A stretch of DNA of 64,000 bases from an uncultured Paracoccaceae bacterium (GTDB taxonomy: Bacteria > Pseudomonadota > Alphaproteobacteria > Rhodobacterales > Rhodobacteraceae): NCBI GenBank assembly GCA_947503925.1, contig CANNFQ010000007.1, forward strand, positions 124,001 through 188,000. Reading direction: 5' to 3'. Shown piece by piece: positions 33,791 through 41,259 of this stretch; the first letter of the stretch is position 1; each line of letters begins with the position of its first letter. A model generated the notes under the pieces. The model searched no databases. It saw only the letters and a program-made list of their open reading frames with translations, and had not been told where the DNA came from. The position numbers and the translations under genes are program-made.

Positions 33791-35137
33791 TTACTGCCAG
33801 GTGTAGTAACCGGCCTCGTCCATCACGGCGCGGGCGCGTTCGGCGACACCGTCAAGTGCTTCTTGAGGGTCCAGCCCTTCGGTCAGCACCTGGCTCATCG
33901 TGGTGCCGATATCAGCGTTGATCGTGCCCCATGTCGGGATGATCGGGCGCCAGTCCGGGTCTGCGTATTTCAGGGCTTCGCCAAAGGTTGCCGAATACGG
34001 GTATTTTTCGTTCAGGCCCGCATCTTCATAAGTCGAAAACCGCGAAGGGTTCCCGCCCGCCATGGCGATGGCAAGGTCCTGTTCCTTTGATGTCAGCCAC
34101 TGCATCAGCAAAAACGCGGCTTCTTTGTTTTGCGCATTGGATGGAATGCCGATACCAAAACCACCTGTCTGGCTGCCGCGACGAACGCCTTCGGGGTGCA
34201 GGGCGTAGCCAACTTTGCCGACGACGGTGGATTTGCTCGGGTCTTCAAACCCGGCGGCAAAGGCAATTGAGTCCATGAACATGGCAGATGTGCCTTGCTG
34301 GAATGATGCCGCCGCTTCGGCTGGGCCGAATGTTGTGCCGCCTTCGGGGCCACAATCCACGATGGTTTTCAGCGCGTTGGCGGCTGCGACACCTTCGGGG
34401 CTGTTGATGATCGGGTTCCATTCGCTGTCAAAGACGCGACCGCCCAAAGGCGCAAGATGCAACAGGAATGCGTGGCTGGCCTGATGGCCGGATGCCGCAC
34501 GAGACGCCATGCCGCCCATGCCGGGTTCCAATTCGGGGATCTGGCACGCCACTTCAAGAAGCTGGTTATAGTTGGTTGGCACGTCGATACCGTGCTTTTC
34601 AAAGATATCCTTGCGATAGGCCAGCACAGATGTTTCCGACCCGAAGGGAATCCCGAAAAGCGATCCGGTTGGGCCGGGCAGATATCCCTTTTCACCGCCA
34701 GCGACGCCGATATTGGCGACATAGCCGTCGATCAGGTCGCCTGCATCATAGTTGGGGTCGGCGAGCCGTGGGTTCATGAAGTACTTGGCCAGGTTTTCCA
34801 GCTGATCGGCATAGACATAATCAGCCTTGGAAAACACAACGTAGGAAATCAGGTCATAGTCGCCTTCGTCCTTGGTCAGTTCCAGCGTCTGGCGTTCGCG
34901 CATTTTCAGATATTGCAGCTGGTCGACCTCCACCTCGATGCCGGTCTGTTCTGTGAATTCGGGCAGGACTTCCAGCACAGCATTGTAATGCGGGTGGGCG
35001 GGGAAGTTTACGACCAGTGTCGTGCCTTCATAAGGTGCGTAGACGTCGGCGGTGTGCCCGTCTGCATATGCAACCCCTGTATAGGTCAGCGTGACCGCAA
35101 TCGCGGCTGACCAGATTTTGGTTTTATTCGCCTTCAT
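33791..35137 (-). CDS. Sugar ABC transporter substrate-binding protein (family 1)
   Basis: 448-residue periplasmic binding protein of the family-1 extracellular type. A Sec signal peptide (KIWSAAIAVTLTYTGVAYADG, cleavage near residue 25) precedes two lobes with the sequence GIPFGSETSVLAYRKDIFEKHG and PEGVRRGSQTGGFGIGIPSNAQNKEAAFLLMQWL. The ATG follows GGGAGGATGAT. It is the first secreted component of the importer operon. Its ligand cannot be read from the sequence; relatives bind sugars, polyols or glycerol phosphate. Confidence 0.95.
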   Translation of the reverse strand: MKANKTKIWSAAIAVTLTYTGVAYADGHTADVYAPYEGTTLVVNFPAHPHYNAVLEVLPEFTEQTGIEVEVDQLQYLKMRERQTLELTKDEGDYDLISYVVFSKADYVYADQLENLAKYFMNPRLADPNYDAGDLIDGYVANIGVAGGEKGYLPGPTGSLFGIPFGSETSVLAYRKDIFEKHGIDVPTNYNQLLEVACQIPELEPGMGGMASRAASGHQASHAFLLHLAPLGGRVFDSEWNPIINSPEGVAAANALKTIVDCGPEGGTTFGPAEAAASFQQGTSAMFMDSIAFAAGFEDPSKSTVVGKVGYALHPEGVRRGSQTGGFGIGIPSNAQNKEAAFLLMQWLTSKEQDLAIAMAGGNPSRFSTYEDAGLNEKYPYSATFGEALKYADPDWRPIIPTWGTINADIGTTMSQVLTEGLDPQEALDGVAERARAVMDEAGYYTWQ

Positions 35138-35163
35138 ATCATCCTCCCAGATGTTCTTGCGGC

Positions 35164-36237
35164 CTAGAGCGCCGCCTCGGTTTTTGGATCAAAAAGATGG
35201 ACTTCATCCCCTTGCACCGTGAATTCGCGGGCTTCGCCGGCGCGGATCGGCACGACTGTGTTGACTTCAATCGCCACACGTTCACCGCCGAGTTCCGAAA
35301 TCAGCACCGATTGCGCGCCGATATATTCCGACAGGATCACCGGCATTTTCAGCCCGCCCGGTCCTTCGGCAAAGCTGGACGGCCTGATGCCAAGGTGGAT
35401 TTGCCGATCCTTGTGCACCTGCAGGCTGGATTTGCGCGCGTCGGGTAGAGGGATGGCAAAGCCGTCGCCTTTGGCCGAAAGCGTGCCGCCTTCCTCTACC
35501 AGTTCCGCTGTCAGGAAATTCATGGTGGGGGAGCCGATGAACCCGGCCACGAATTTGTTTGACGGGTTGCGGTACAGCTCTTCCGGTGTGCCCGCCTGCA
35601 TGATCTCGCCGAATTTCATGACGACGATCTTGTCGCCCAAGGTCATCGCCTCGACCTGATCATGGGTGACGTAGATCATGTTTTTCTTGATCCGCTGCGA
35701 CATCAGCGCCAGTTCGGCCCGCATCTGCCCGCGCAATTTCGCATCAAGGTTGGATAGCGGTTCGTCAAAAAGGAATGTGCCCGCGTCGCGGACCAGGGCA
35801 CGGCCCATGGCGACCCGCTGACGCTGACCACCTGATAGTTCCGCAGGCTTGCGATCCAGATAGGCAGTAAGGTCCAGCGTCGCCGCCACCTCTTTCACTC
35901 TTGTTTCGATGTCTGCCTTGTTCATCCGCGCCAGACGCAGGGCGAATGACATATTTTTTGCCACGTTCATATGCGGGTAAAGCGCGTAGTCCTGGAACAC
36001 CATGGCAAGATCGCGTTCCTTGGGTTCCAGTCTGGATACATCACGATCGCCAATCATGATCTGCCCGCCAGTGACAGATTCCAGCCCAGCAATCATGCGC
36101 AATGTTGTGGATTTTCCGCAGCCCGACGGCCCGACAAGCACCGTGAACTCACCATCGGCCATATCAAGATTGAGGTTTTCGATCACGTTCACCGCGCCGT
36201 AGTCCTTGCGCAGGTTCTGTAGTCGTATGTCGGGCAT
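35164..36237 (-). CDS. Sugar ABC transporter ATPase (UgpC/MalK type)
   Basis: 357-residue ATPase. Walker A is GPSGCGKSTTLRMIAG, the signature is LSGGQRQRVAMGRALVR and Walker B is TFLFDEPLSNLDAKLR, with the H-loop in YVTHDQVEA. The C-terminal ~110 residues are the regulatory OB-type TOBE domain. The ATG at 36237 follows GGGGGAGACT; a longer frame to 36276 is unlikely. A GntR operator lies 43 bases upstream, and it is the first gene of the minus-strand arm. Confidence 0.96.
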   Translation of the reverse strand: MPDIRLQNLRKDYGAVNVIENLNLDMADGEFTVLVGPSGCGKSTTLRMIAGLESVTGGQIMIGDRDVSRLEPKERDLAMVFQDYALYPHMNVAKNMSFALRLARMNKADIETRVKEVAATLDLTAYLDRKPAELSGGQRQRVAMGRALVRDAGTFLFDEPLSNLDAKLRGQMRAELALMSQRIKKNMIYVTHDQVEAMTLGDKIVVMKFGEIMQAGTPEELYRNPSNKFVAGFIGSPTMNFLTAELVEEGGTLSAKGDGFAIPLPDARKSSLQVHKDRQIHLGIRPSSFAEGPGGLKMPVILSEYIGAQSVLISELGGERVAIEVNTVVPIRAGEAREFTVQGDEVHLFDPKTEAAL

Positions 36238-36279
36238 TAGCCGCAGTCTCCCCCTAGGTTGGCCGTGATGGAACATGAG

Positions 36280-36293
36280 TTTGTATACAAAAG
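36280..36293. promoter_or_regulatory. Probable GntR operator 1
   Basis: TTTGTATACAAAAG contains the 12-base palindrome TTTGTATACAAA. It lies 43 bases before the ABC ATPase start and 93 before the gntR start, in the divergent promoter region. It is identical over 14 bases to the site at 37097-37110. FadR-type GntR proteins commonly bind T-G-T-A-T-A-C-A cores. Confidence 0.75.
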
Positions 36294-36385
36294 CAACAAT
36301 AAATATCCAATACAGTTTGTTCTGGTGGTTTTCCTTGTGAAACCATGCTATCGGTTGGGTGAATATCTGAGGTTAAGGCCGCATC

Positions 36386-37042
36386 ATGGACCGTCAAAAC
36401 TCTTCTTCACGCGAATCGACCGGACAACGTATCGAAAGTGTTCTGCTGGATGATATTGCCGCCGGCGCCTTGCAGCCGGGTGAACGTTTGGACGAAACCA
36501 AGCTTGCCGACCGTTTTGGGGTGTCCCGGACGCCTGTGCGCGAGGCATTGAGCCGGCTGACCGCGCAGGGTGTTCTGGTCGTTGGTGAGAAGCGCGGCGT
36601 GCGTGTTGCGCAGTATTCGCGCGAGGAATTGGCGCAGATGTTTGAGGCCATGCAAGAGATTGAAAGTATCTGCGCACGCCTTGCAAATCAAAGGCTTACC
36701 TTACTTGCCCGGGCCGAGATTGAATCAGCGCAGGCGAAATGCAGGGCGGCCGCGGAGGCGGATGACCGCATCGCCTATATCCATGCAAATGAGGCGCTGC
36801 ACCTGTCGATTTACCGGGCGACCGAGAACCAATATATTTTTGATCTTGCTTCGGATTTTCGTCGCAAGACCGGCCCGTTCCGCGCCAAGAAGCTTGAGAC
36901 CCAGGCGGACCTGATAGCGTCAGTCGCCAATCATGAGATTTTGCTGGGCAAGATATTCTCGGGCGACAGCCAGATGGCCGTGGACGGTATGCGCGAACAC
37001 ATGACAGAGAGCTTCATGCGTGTTCTGGCGGCAAATAGCTGA
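36386..37042 (+). CDS. GntR family regulator, FadR subfamily (FCD domain)
   Basis: 218-residue regulator. An N-terminal winged helix (LQPGERLDETKLADRFGVSRTPVREALSRLTAQGVL, about residues 30-65) is followed by an all-helical FCD ligand domain with the metal-binding residues in EALHLSIYRATENQYI and VANHEILLGKIFSGD. FCD domains sense small organic acids, often with zinc. It lies between two arms of the carbohydrate locus and two identical palindromic sites, one before each arm. It therefore likely represses both until a pathway intermediate binds. The ATG at 36386 is supported by family length. Confidence 0.94.
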   Translation: MDRQNSSSRESTGQRIESVLLDDIAAGALQPGERLDETKLADRFGVSRTPVREALSRLTAQGVLVVGEKRGVRVAQYSREELAQMFEAMQEIESICARLANQRLTLLARAEIESAQAKCRAAAEADDRIAYIHANEALHLSIYRATENQYIFDLASDFRRKTGPFRAKKLETQADLIASVANHEILLGKIFSGDSQMAVDGMREHMTESFMRVLAANS

Positions 37043-37096
37043 TCGAATCCGGCAATTTGGAAAAAATCATCTTTCCAGTGTAGACAGTTTGGAAAT

Positions 37097-37110
37097 TTTG
37101 TATACAAAAG
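37097..37110. promoter_or_regulatory. Probable GntR operator 2
   Basis: TTTGTATACAAAAG, which together with the preceding T is part of the 14-base palindrome TTTTGTATACAAAA (37096-37109). It ends 26 bases before the ATG of the MBL gene. It matches operator 1 base for base over 14 positions, so both arms of the locus are probably controlled by the same GntR regulator. Confidence 0.75.
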
Positions 37111-37135
37111 TGTGGATTCGTATCTGGAGGACCAC

Positions 37136-38065
37136 ATGGGCGTTGCTGAGACCAAGATTTATCCGATCAACACCGGCTGGCTAGAGGCCGATCTGGGCAC
37201 CTATATCTTTTGGAAAGGGCCAGCAGGAAAGAAGATCTGGAATCCGGTCTATTGCCATTATGTTGATACCGGCGAACACAAGATCCTGATCGATACCGGG
37301 CTTTGCGACGAAGAACGCGCCACCAAATACCATCACAAATGCGACAAACGTGGCTGTTTACAGGTCCATGAACACCTTGAACAGAAGCTGGGCGTGCATC
37401 CTGATGAGATTGACGCCATTGTCTTCACCCATCTGCACTGGGACCATGTGCAGAACATGAAGCAATTCAAAAACGCCCGCTACATCGCCCCCAAGGCCGA
37501 GATTGAAATGGCCTATAACCCGCTGCCTTTATACTACCGTACCTATGAAAGCGGTTATCTGGGCATCGAACCGGCCTATGCGGGCTGCGTGTTCGAGGCT
37601 GTGGAGGATGAATGCGAGGTATTGCCCGGCATAACCATGTTCCACACGCCCGGTCATTCTGTCGGCCACATGGCCGTCACGGTTGCCACCAGCATGGGTG
37701 ATATCGTGATCGCTGGTGATGCGATTTTTCAGGAACGCAATATGGAGCCGAACCCCGATGAAGGCTGGCGATATTGGGTGCCCGCTCGGTTTGTGAATTC
37801 CTATGAAGGCTGGAAATCAGTTGAGGAGTTGGACAAGCGCGCCGATTACATCCTCGCCTGTCACGACAAGTTCGCCAATGCCCGATCGGACGTTTTTCCC
37901 TATGAAGGTATGCCGTTGCGCAAGCGCCGCCAGGTGATACCGGGGTATCAGTTCTATTTTGGCGATATGCCTGCCGGAACTGCCGGCGCCGCTGCCCCAG
38001 CGATGACCAAGGCAGAGGCCGAGGCCTATATCGTCGGTCTGGTCCCGCCGACACCGGACCCTTGA
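37136..38065 (+). CDS. Metallo-beta-lactamase-fold hydrolase, lactonase-like
   Basis: 309-residue metallo-hydrolase with the H-x-H-x-D-H motif THLHWDHVQN (H99, H101, D103, H104), a histidine in MFHTPGHSVGHMAV and the bridging Asp in VIAGDAIFQ. The overall pattern fits the AHL lactonase/gamma-butyrolactonase (AttM/BlcC) group of N-acyl homoserine lactonases. In a sugar locus it could open a sugar lactone (inference). GGAGGACCAC sits before the ATG; a start at 37112 is less likely. It is the first gene of the plus-strand arm, with the GntR palindrome just upstream. Confidence 0.9.
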   Translation: MGVAETKIYPINTGWLEADLGTYIFWKGPAGKKIWNPVYCHYVDTGEHKILIDTGLCDEERATKYHHKCDKRGCLQVHEHLEQKLGVHPDEIDAIVFTHLHWDHVQNMKQFKNARYIAPKAEIEMAYNPLPLYYRTYESGYLGIEPAYAGCVFEAVEDECEVLPGITMFHTPGHSVGHMAVTVATSMGDIVIAGDAIFQERNMEPNPDEGWRYWVPARFVNSYEGWKSVEELDKRADYILACHDKFANARSDVFPYEGMPLRKRRQVIPGYQFYFGDMPAGTAGAAAPAMTKAEAEAYIVGLVPPTPDP

Positions 38066-38069
38066 TCAG

Positions 38070-38915
38070 ATGACCCAGTCGATCGACAGTATTGGCACGA
38101 TCGCTGATCAGTTCGATGCAATTGTGCTGGATCAATGGGGTGTGTTGCATGATGGTGGCACCCCTTATCCCGCCGCCCTGTCTGCGTTGGATATGCTAAA
38201 GACCTCGCGTGCGATGATTGGTGTTTTATCGAACTCTGGCAAACGCGCGGCCCCCAACATGGATCGCATCGCCCGGATGGGATTTGACCGTGCCGTGTTT
38301 GATTGCATGATGACATCGGGCGAGGCTCTTTGGCAGCATTTTGCGTCCGGCGCCGGGACGGTCAACGCCGTCTTTCCGATTGTTGGCAGCGCCGGCGATG
38401 CAGAACGCTGGGCTGCTGGCCTGCACCTGAAGGTGACGGATGACATTGCGGTGGCTGATGCGGTTTTGTTGATGGGGTTGCCGGATAACAGTGCGGTTGA
38501 TGCATATGATGACATATTGCACGCTGCCCATGCGCTGGCACTGCCGCTGTACTGTTCGAACCCCGATTTCACATCGCCCCGCGGCGGTGGCACGTATGTG
38601 ATGTCGCCGGGCGCATTGGCCCGCCGGTATCGTGATATGGGGGGCGAGGTTCACCTTTACGGCAAGCCATACCGCCCGATTTTCAGTGCGATGGAAACCG
38701 CGTTGGATTGCCCGCCCGCGCACATCCTGATGGTGGGCGACAGCCTGCATCACGATATTCTGGGCGCGCAAACGGCCGGATGGGCCAGCCTGTTGATTAG
38801 CGCCGGTGTGCATGCCCCGCAGATCGGCCCGAAAAACGCCGCTGCTGATATTGCCCTGCTGGCCAAGGCCGAAGGGATGCCCGCTCCTGATTATGCCCTT
38901 CCTGATTTGAGGTAA
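38070..38915 (+). CDS. HAD-superfamily class IIA hydrolase (NagD/TIGR01459-like)
   Basis: 281 residues, a phosphatase-type HAD. The nucleophile Asp21 is in IVLDQWGVLHDGGTPYP; the +2 residue, usually an Asp acid/base in the class, is Trp here (D-Q-W). SNSGKR is motif II, HLYGKPYRPIF supplies the Lys and VGDSLHHDILGAQTAGW motif IV. The substrate is unknown. It is 4 bases after the lactonase and 4 before the aldolase, so it belongs to the same transcript. A sugar-phosphate phosphatase role would fit the locus. Confidence 0.88.
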   Translation: MTQSIDSIGTIADQFDAIVLDQWGVLHDGGTPYPAALSALDMLKTSRAMIGVLSNSGKRAAPNMDRIARMGFDRAVFDCMMTSGEALWQHFASGAGTVNAVFPIVGSAGDAERWAAGLHLKVTDDIAVADAVLLMGLPDNSAVDAYDDILHAAHALALPLYCSNPDFTSPRGGGTYVMSPGALARRYRDMGGEVHLYGKPYRPIFSAMETALDCPPAHILMVGDSLHHDILGAQTAGWASLLISAGVHAPQIGPKNAAADIALLAKAEGMPAPDYALPDLR

Positions 38916-38919
38916 CCCG

Positions 38920-39879
38920 ATGGATGACCTGCTAAGCCCTGCATTCCGCGCATTATCCGCGCGACTTGGTCAGGACCCGCTGCGGGTGCAGGGCCCGGGC
39001 GGCAATACATCGATAAAGTCAGGCGATGTGATGTGGATCAAGGCATCGGGCACTGAGCTTGCCGATGCCGTAACCCACCCGATCTTTGTGGCTGTGGACC
39101 GCGACGCCGCCAAGGCAGAAGCCGCGGAGGCAGGGGATGGCAGTTGCAAGGCAACGGTGCTGGACCCCACGAACGACCTACGCCCGTCGATTGAAACGAC
39201 CTTTCATGCGGCGCTTGATTGGCAGGTGGTGGCCCATACCCATTCAATTGCCGTGCTGGTCCATGCGATCAGCCCCGAAGGTCGCAGGATCGCCGCAGGA
39301 AAACTGGCCGGGTTACCTGTTGTCTTTGTACCATATGCAAAGCCGGGCTTGCCGCTGACTCAGGAAATTCTGGCGCGTGTCACGGATGAAACGCAGATTA
39401 TCATCCTTGAAAACCACGGTTTGATCTGCACCGGCAACACGGTGGAGGAGACGGCCCGGATTATGGATGAGGTCGAGGACCGGCTTGCCATGCCGGTGCT
39501 TGATCATCCGCCGCTGCCCGATGGCCCGCAAATGCCGGGATTTGAACGTGTTTCGGAAAGCTGGATGGCGTTTGATCAGCGCATTTGTGACATGGCGCGC
39601 GCCGGGTCTTACTACCCTGATCACGTTGTATTTCTGGGGCCTGCTTTGCCCAGCACCGATAATGCGGGCGATCCCCCCGCGTTGTTGGTGCCGGATAAAG
39701 GTGTGTATCTGCGCGCCCGGGCCACATCATCGCAGCGCGCCATGATCCGGTGTTTGTCGGATTGTCTGTCCCGCCTGCCAGCCGATTGGAGGGCAACCCC
39801 AATTGGAACAACGGCAGAGGCCGCGCTGCTGAACTGGGATGCCGAGAAATACAGGCAAGCCTTGGCTGCCCGGTCATGA
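38920..39879 (+). CDS. Class II aldolase family protein, second copy
   Basis: 319 residues, more than the ~215 usual for the family. The class II aldolase domain occupies about the first 200 residues: GPGGNTSIKSGDVMWIKASGTELA, catalytic Glu92 in PSIETTFHAALDW, zinc His106 and His108 (VVAHTHS) and the third near LENHGLICTG. The pattern resembles the N-terminal domain of bifunctional rhamnulose-1-phosphate aldolases. A ~100-residue C-terminal extension is of unknown function. It keeps the catalytic Glu that the aldolase at 30134 lacks. It overlaps the FGGY kinase start (ATGA). Confidence 0.88.
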   Translation: MDDLLSPAFRALSARLGQDPLRVQGPGGNTSIKSGDVMWIKASGTELADAVTHPIFVAVDRDAAKAEAAEAGDGSCKATVLDPTNDLRPSIETTFHAALDWQVVAHTHSIAVLVHAISPEGRRIAAGKLAGLPVVFVPYAKPGLPLTQEILARVTDETQIIILENHGLICTGNTVEETARIMDEVEDRLAMPVLDHPPLPDGPQMPGFERVSESWMAFDQRICDMARAGSYYPDHVVFLGPALPSTDNAGDPPALLVPDKGVYLRARATSSQRAMIRCLSDCLSRLPADWRATPIGTTAEAALLNWDAEKYRQALAARS

Positions 39880-41141
39880 GCCTGCGTCTGGGCATTGATA
39901 TCGGCACATCCGGCATCCGCACCGCCGTGCTGGATGCGGAAGGTGTGGTGATCAGTACCGCACGGGCGACGCATGAGGTCCAGGACCCCTGCTGGGTCGA
40001 CGCCAATGGCTGGTGGCGCGCGGTGCAGAGTTGCATCGGCGCGCAGGCAAAAGCGCTGAAATCCTGCGGGCGTGACCTGACAGAGGTGACCCGGATCGGC
40101 GTCGATGGCACATCGGGCACCATGGTCCTGACCGATGCGGATCTGGCGCCGGTGACTGGTGCGCTGATGTATAATTCCGGCGGGTTTGTTGAGGAGGCGG
40201 CGCGGATCGCTGCACATGCGCCCGAGATACATATCACCAAAGGATCAAACTCTGTGCTGGGCCGGGCGTTGCGGTTGCAGGCGCAGGATGTGGATCATCA
40301 GGCGCGTTTCCTGTTGCATCAGGCGGATTTCATCATTGCAAAGCTGCGCGGGCAGGGCTGTATCAGCGACCATAACAACGCGCTGAAGCTGGGGTTTGAT
40401 CCGGTTGCGGACCGTTGGCCTGACTGGTTTGAGCGGACCGGGTTGAACACCGCGCTTTTACCACAAGTCAGGCCCGCAGGCGCGGTTATTGGGGAAATTT
40501 CCCCGCAGGTTGCAGCTGACCTTGGGTTCAACGCGCAATCGGTCATCCATGCAGGCACGACGGATAGTGTCGCGGCCTTCCTTGCCGCCGCTCCGTTGGA
40601 CGAAGGCGCGGCGGTGACATCGCTGGGCACCACATTGGCAATCAAGATGCTGAGCAAGGCGCGGATCGACGACCCGTCAATCGGGCTTTATTCCCATAAG
40701 TTGGGGGATTTTTGGCTGGCCGGGGGGGCGTCCAACACCGGTGGGGGCGTGTTGGCACATCTGTTTTCGTCCGATGAACTGGTCGCGCTTTCCGCGCAGA
40801 TTGACCCGGATGTGGCCAGCGATCTGGATTATTATCCGCTGTTGAAACCCGGGGAGCGATTTCCGTTCAACGACCCCAACCGTCCGCCAATAATGACACC
40901 GCGGCCGGACGACGATGTGGCCTTTCTGCATGGGTTGCTTGAAAGCATTGCCCGGATCGAGGCATGTTGTTACGCGGCCATTACGGAGCGCGGCGGTGGC
41001 GTGCCATCGGCTTTGTTCACCGCAGGTGGCGGGGCGTCGAACCCGGTTTGGACAAAGATACGCGCGCGGGTGCTGGGCATTGCGCCAAAGCCCGCGATAG
41101 AACCCGAAGCCGCAATTGGCGTGGCGCGTTTGATCGGCTGA
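39876..41141 (+). CDS. FGGY-family carbohydrate kinase (ribulokinase-like)
   Basis: 421 residues. The ATP/sugar-binding N-lobe opens LGIDIGTSGIRTAVLD, with the conserved GVDGTSGTMVLTD; the C-lobe has SVIHAGTTDSVAAFLA, SLGTTLAIKML and FTAGGGASNPVWTKI. The pattern resembles plant/cyanobacterial D-ribulose kinase-like members of the family. The reaction would be phosphorylation of a ketopentose or polyol before the aldolases act. Its ATG at 39876 overlaps the aldolase stop by 4 bases; a longer frame to 39750 is not needed. Confidence 0.93.
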   Translation: MSLRLGIDIGTSGIRTAVLDAEGVVISTARATHEVQDPCWVDANGWWRAVQSCIGAQAKALKSCGRDLTEVTRIGVDGTSGTMVLTDADLAPVTGALMYNSGGFVEEAARIAAHAPEIHITKGSNSVLGRALRLQAQDVDHQARFLLHQADFIIAKLRGQGCISDHNNALKLGFDPVADRWPDWFERTGLNTALLPQVRPAGAVIGEISPQVAADLGFNAQSVIHAGTTDSVAAFLAAAPLDEGAAVTSLGTTLAIKMLSKARIDDPSIGLYSHKLGDFWLAGGASNTGGGVLAHLFSSDELVALSAQIDPDVASDLDYYPLLKPGERFPFNDPNRPPIMTPRPDDDVAFLHGLLESIARIEACCYAAITERGGGVPSALFTAGGGASNPVWTKIRARVLGIAPKPAIEPEAAIGVARLIG

Positions 41142-41259
41142 TCTGCACCGGCAGAGCGGAAAACTTGATTAAAACCTGCATTTCTGCAACGATCAGTACC
41201 ATTACCGCGCTGTCATTTTTCGACGGCGTTTGAAATTTATTTTAATATTGGGTGTTTTT

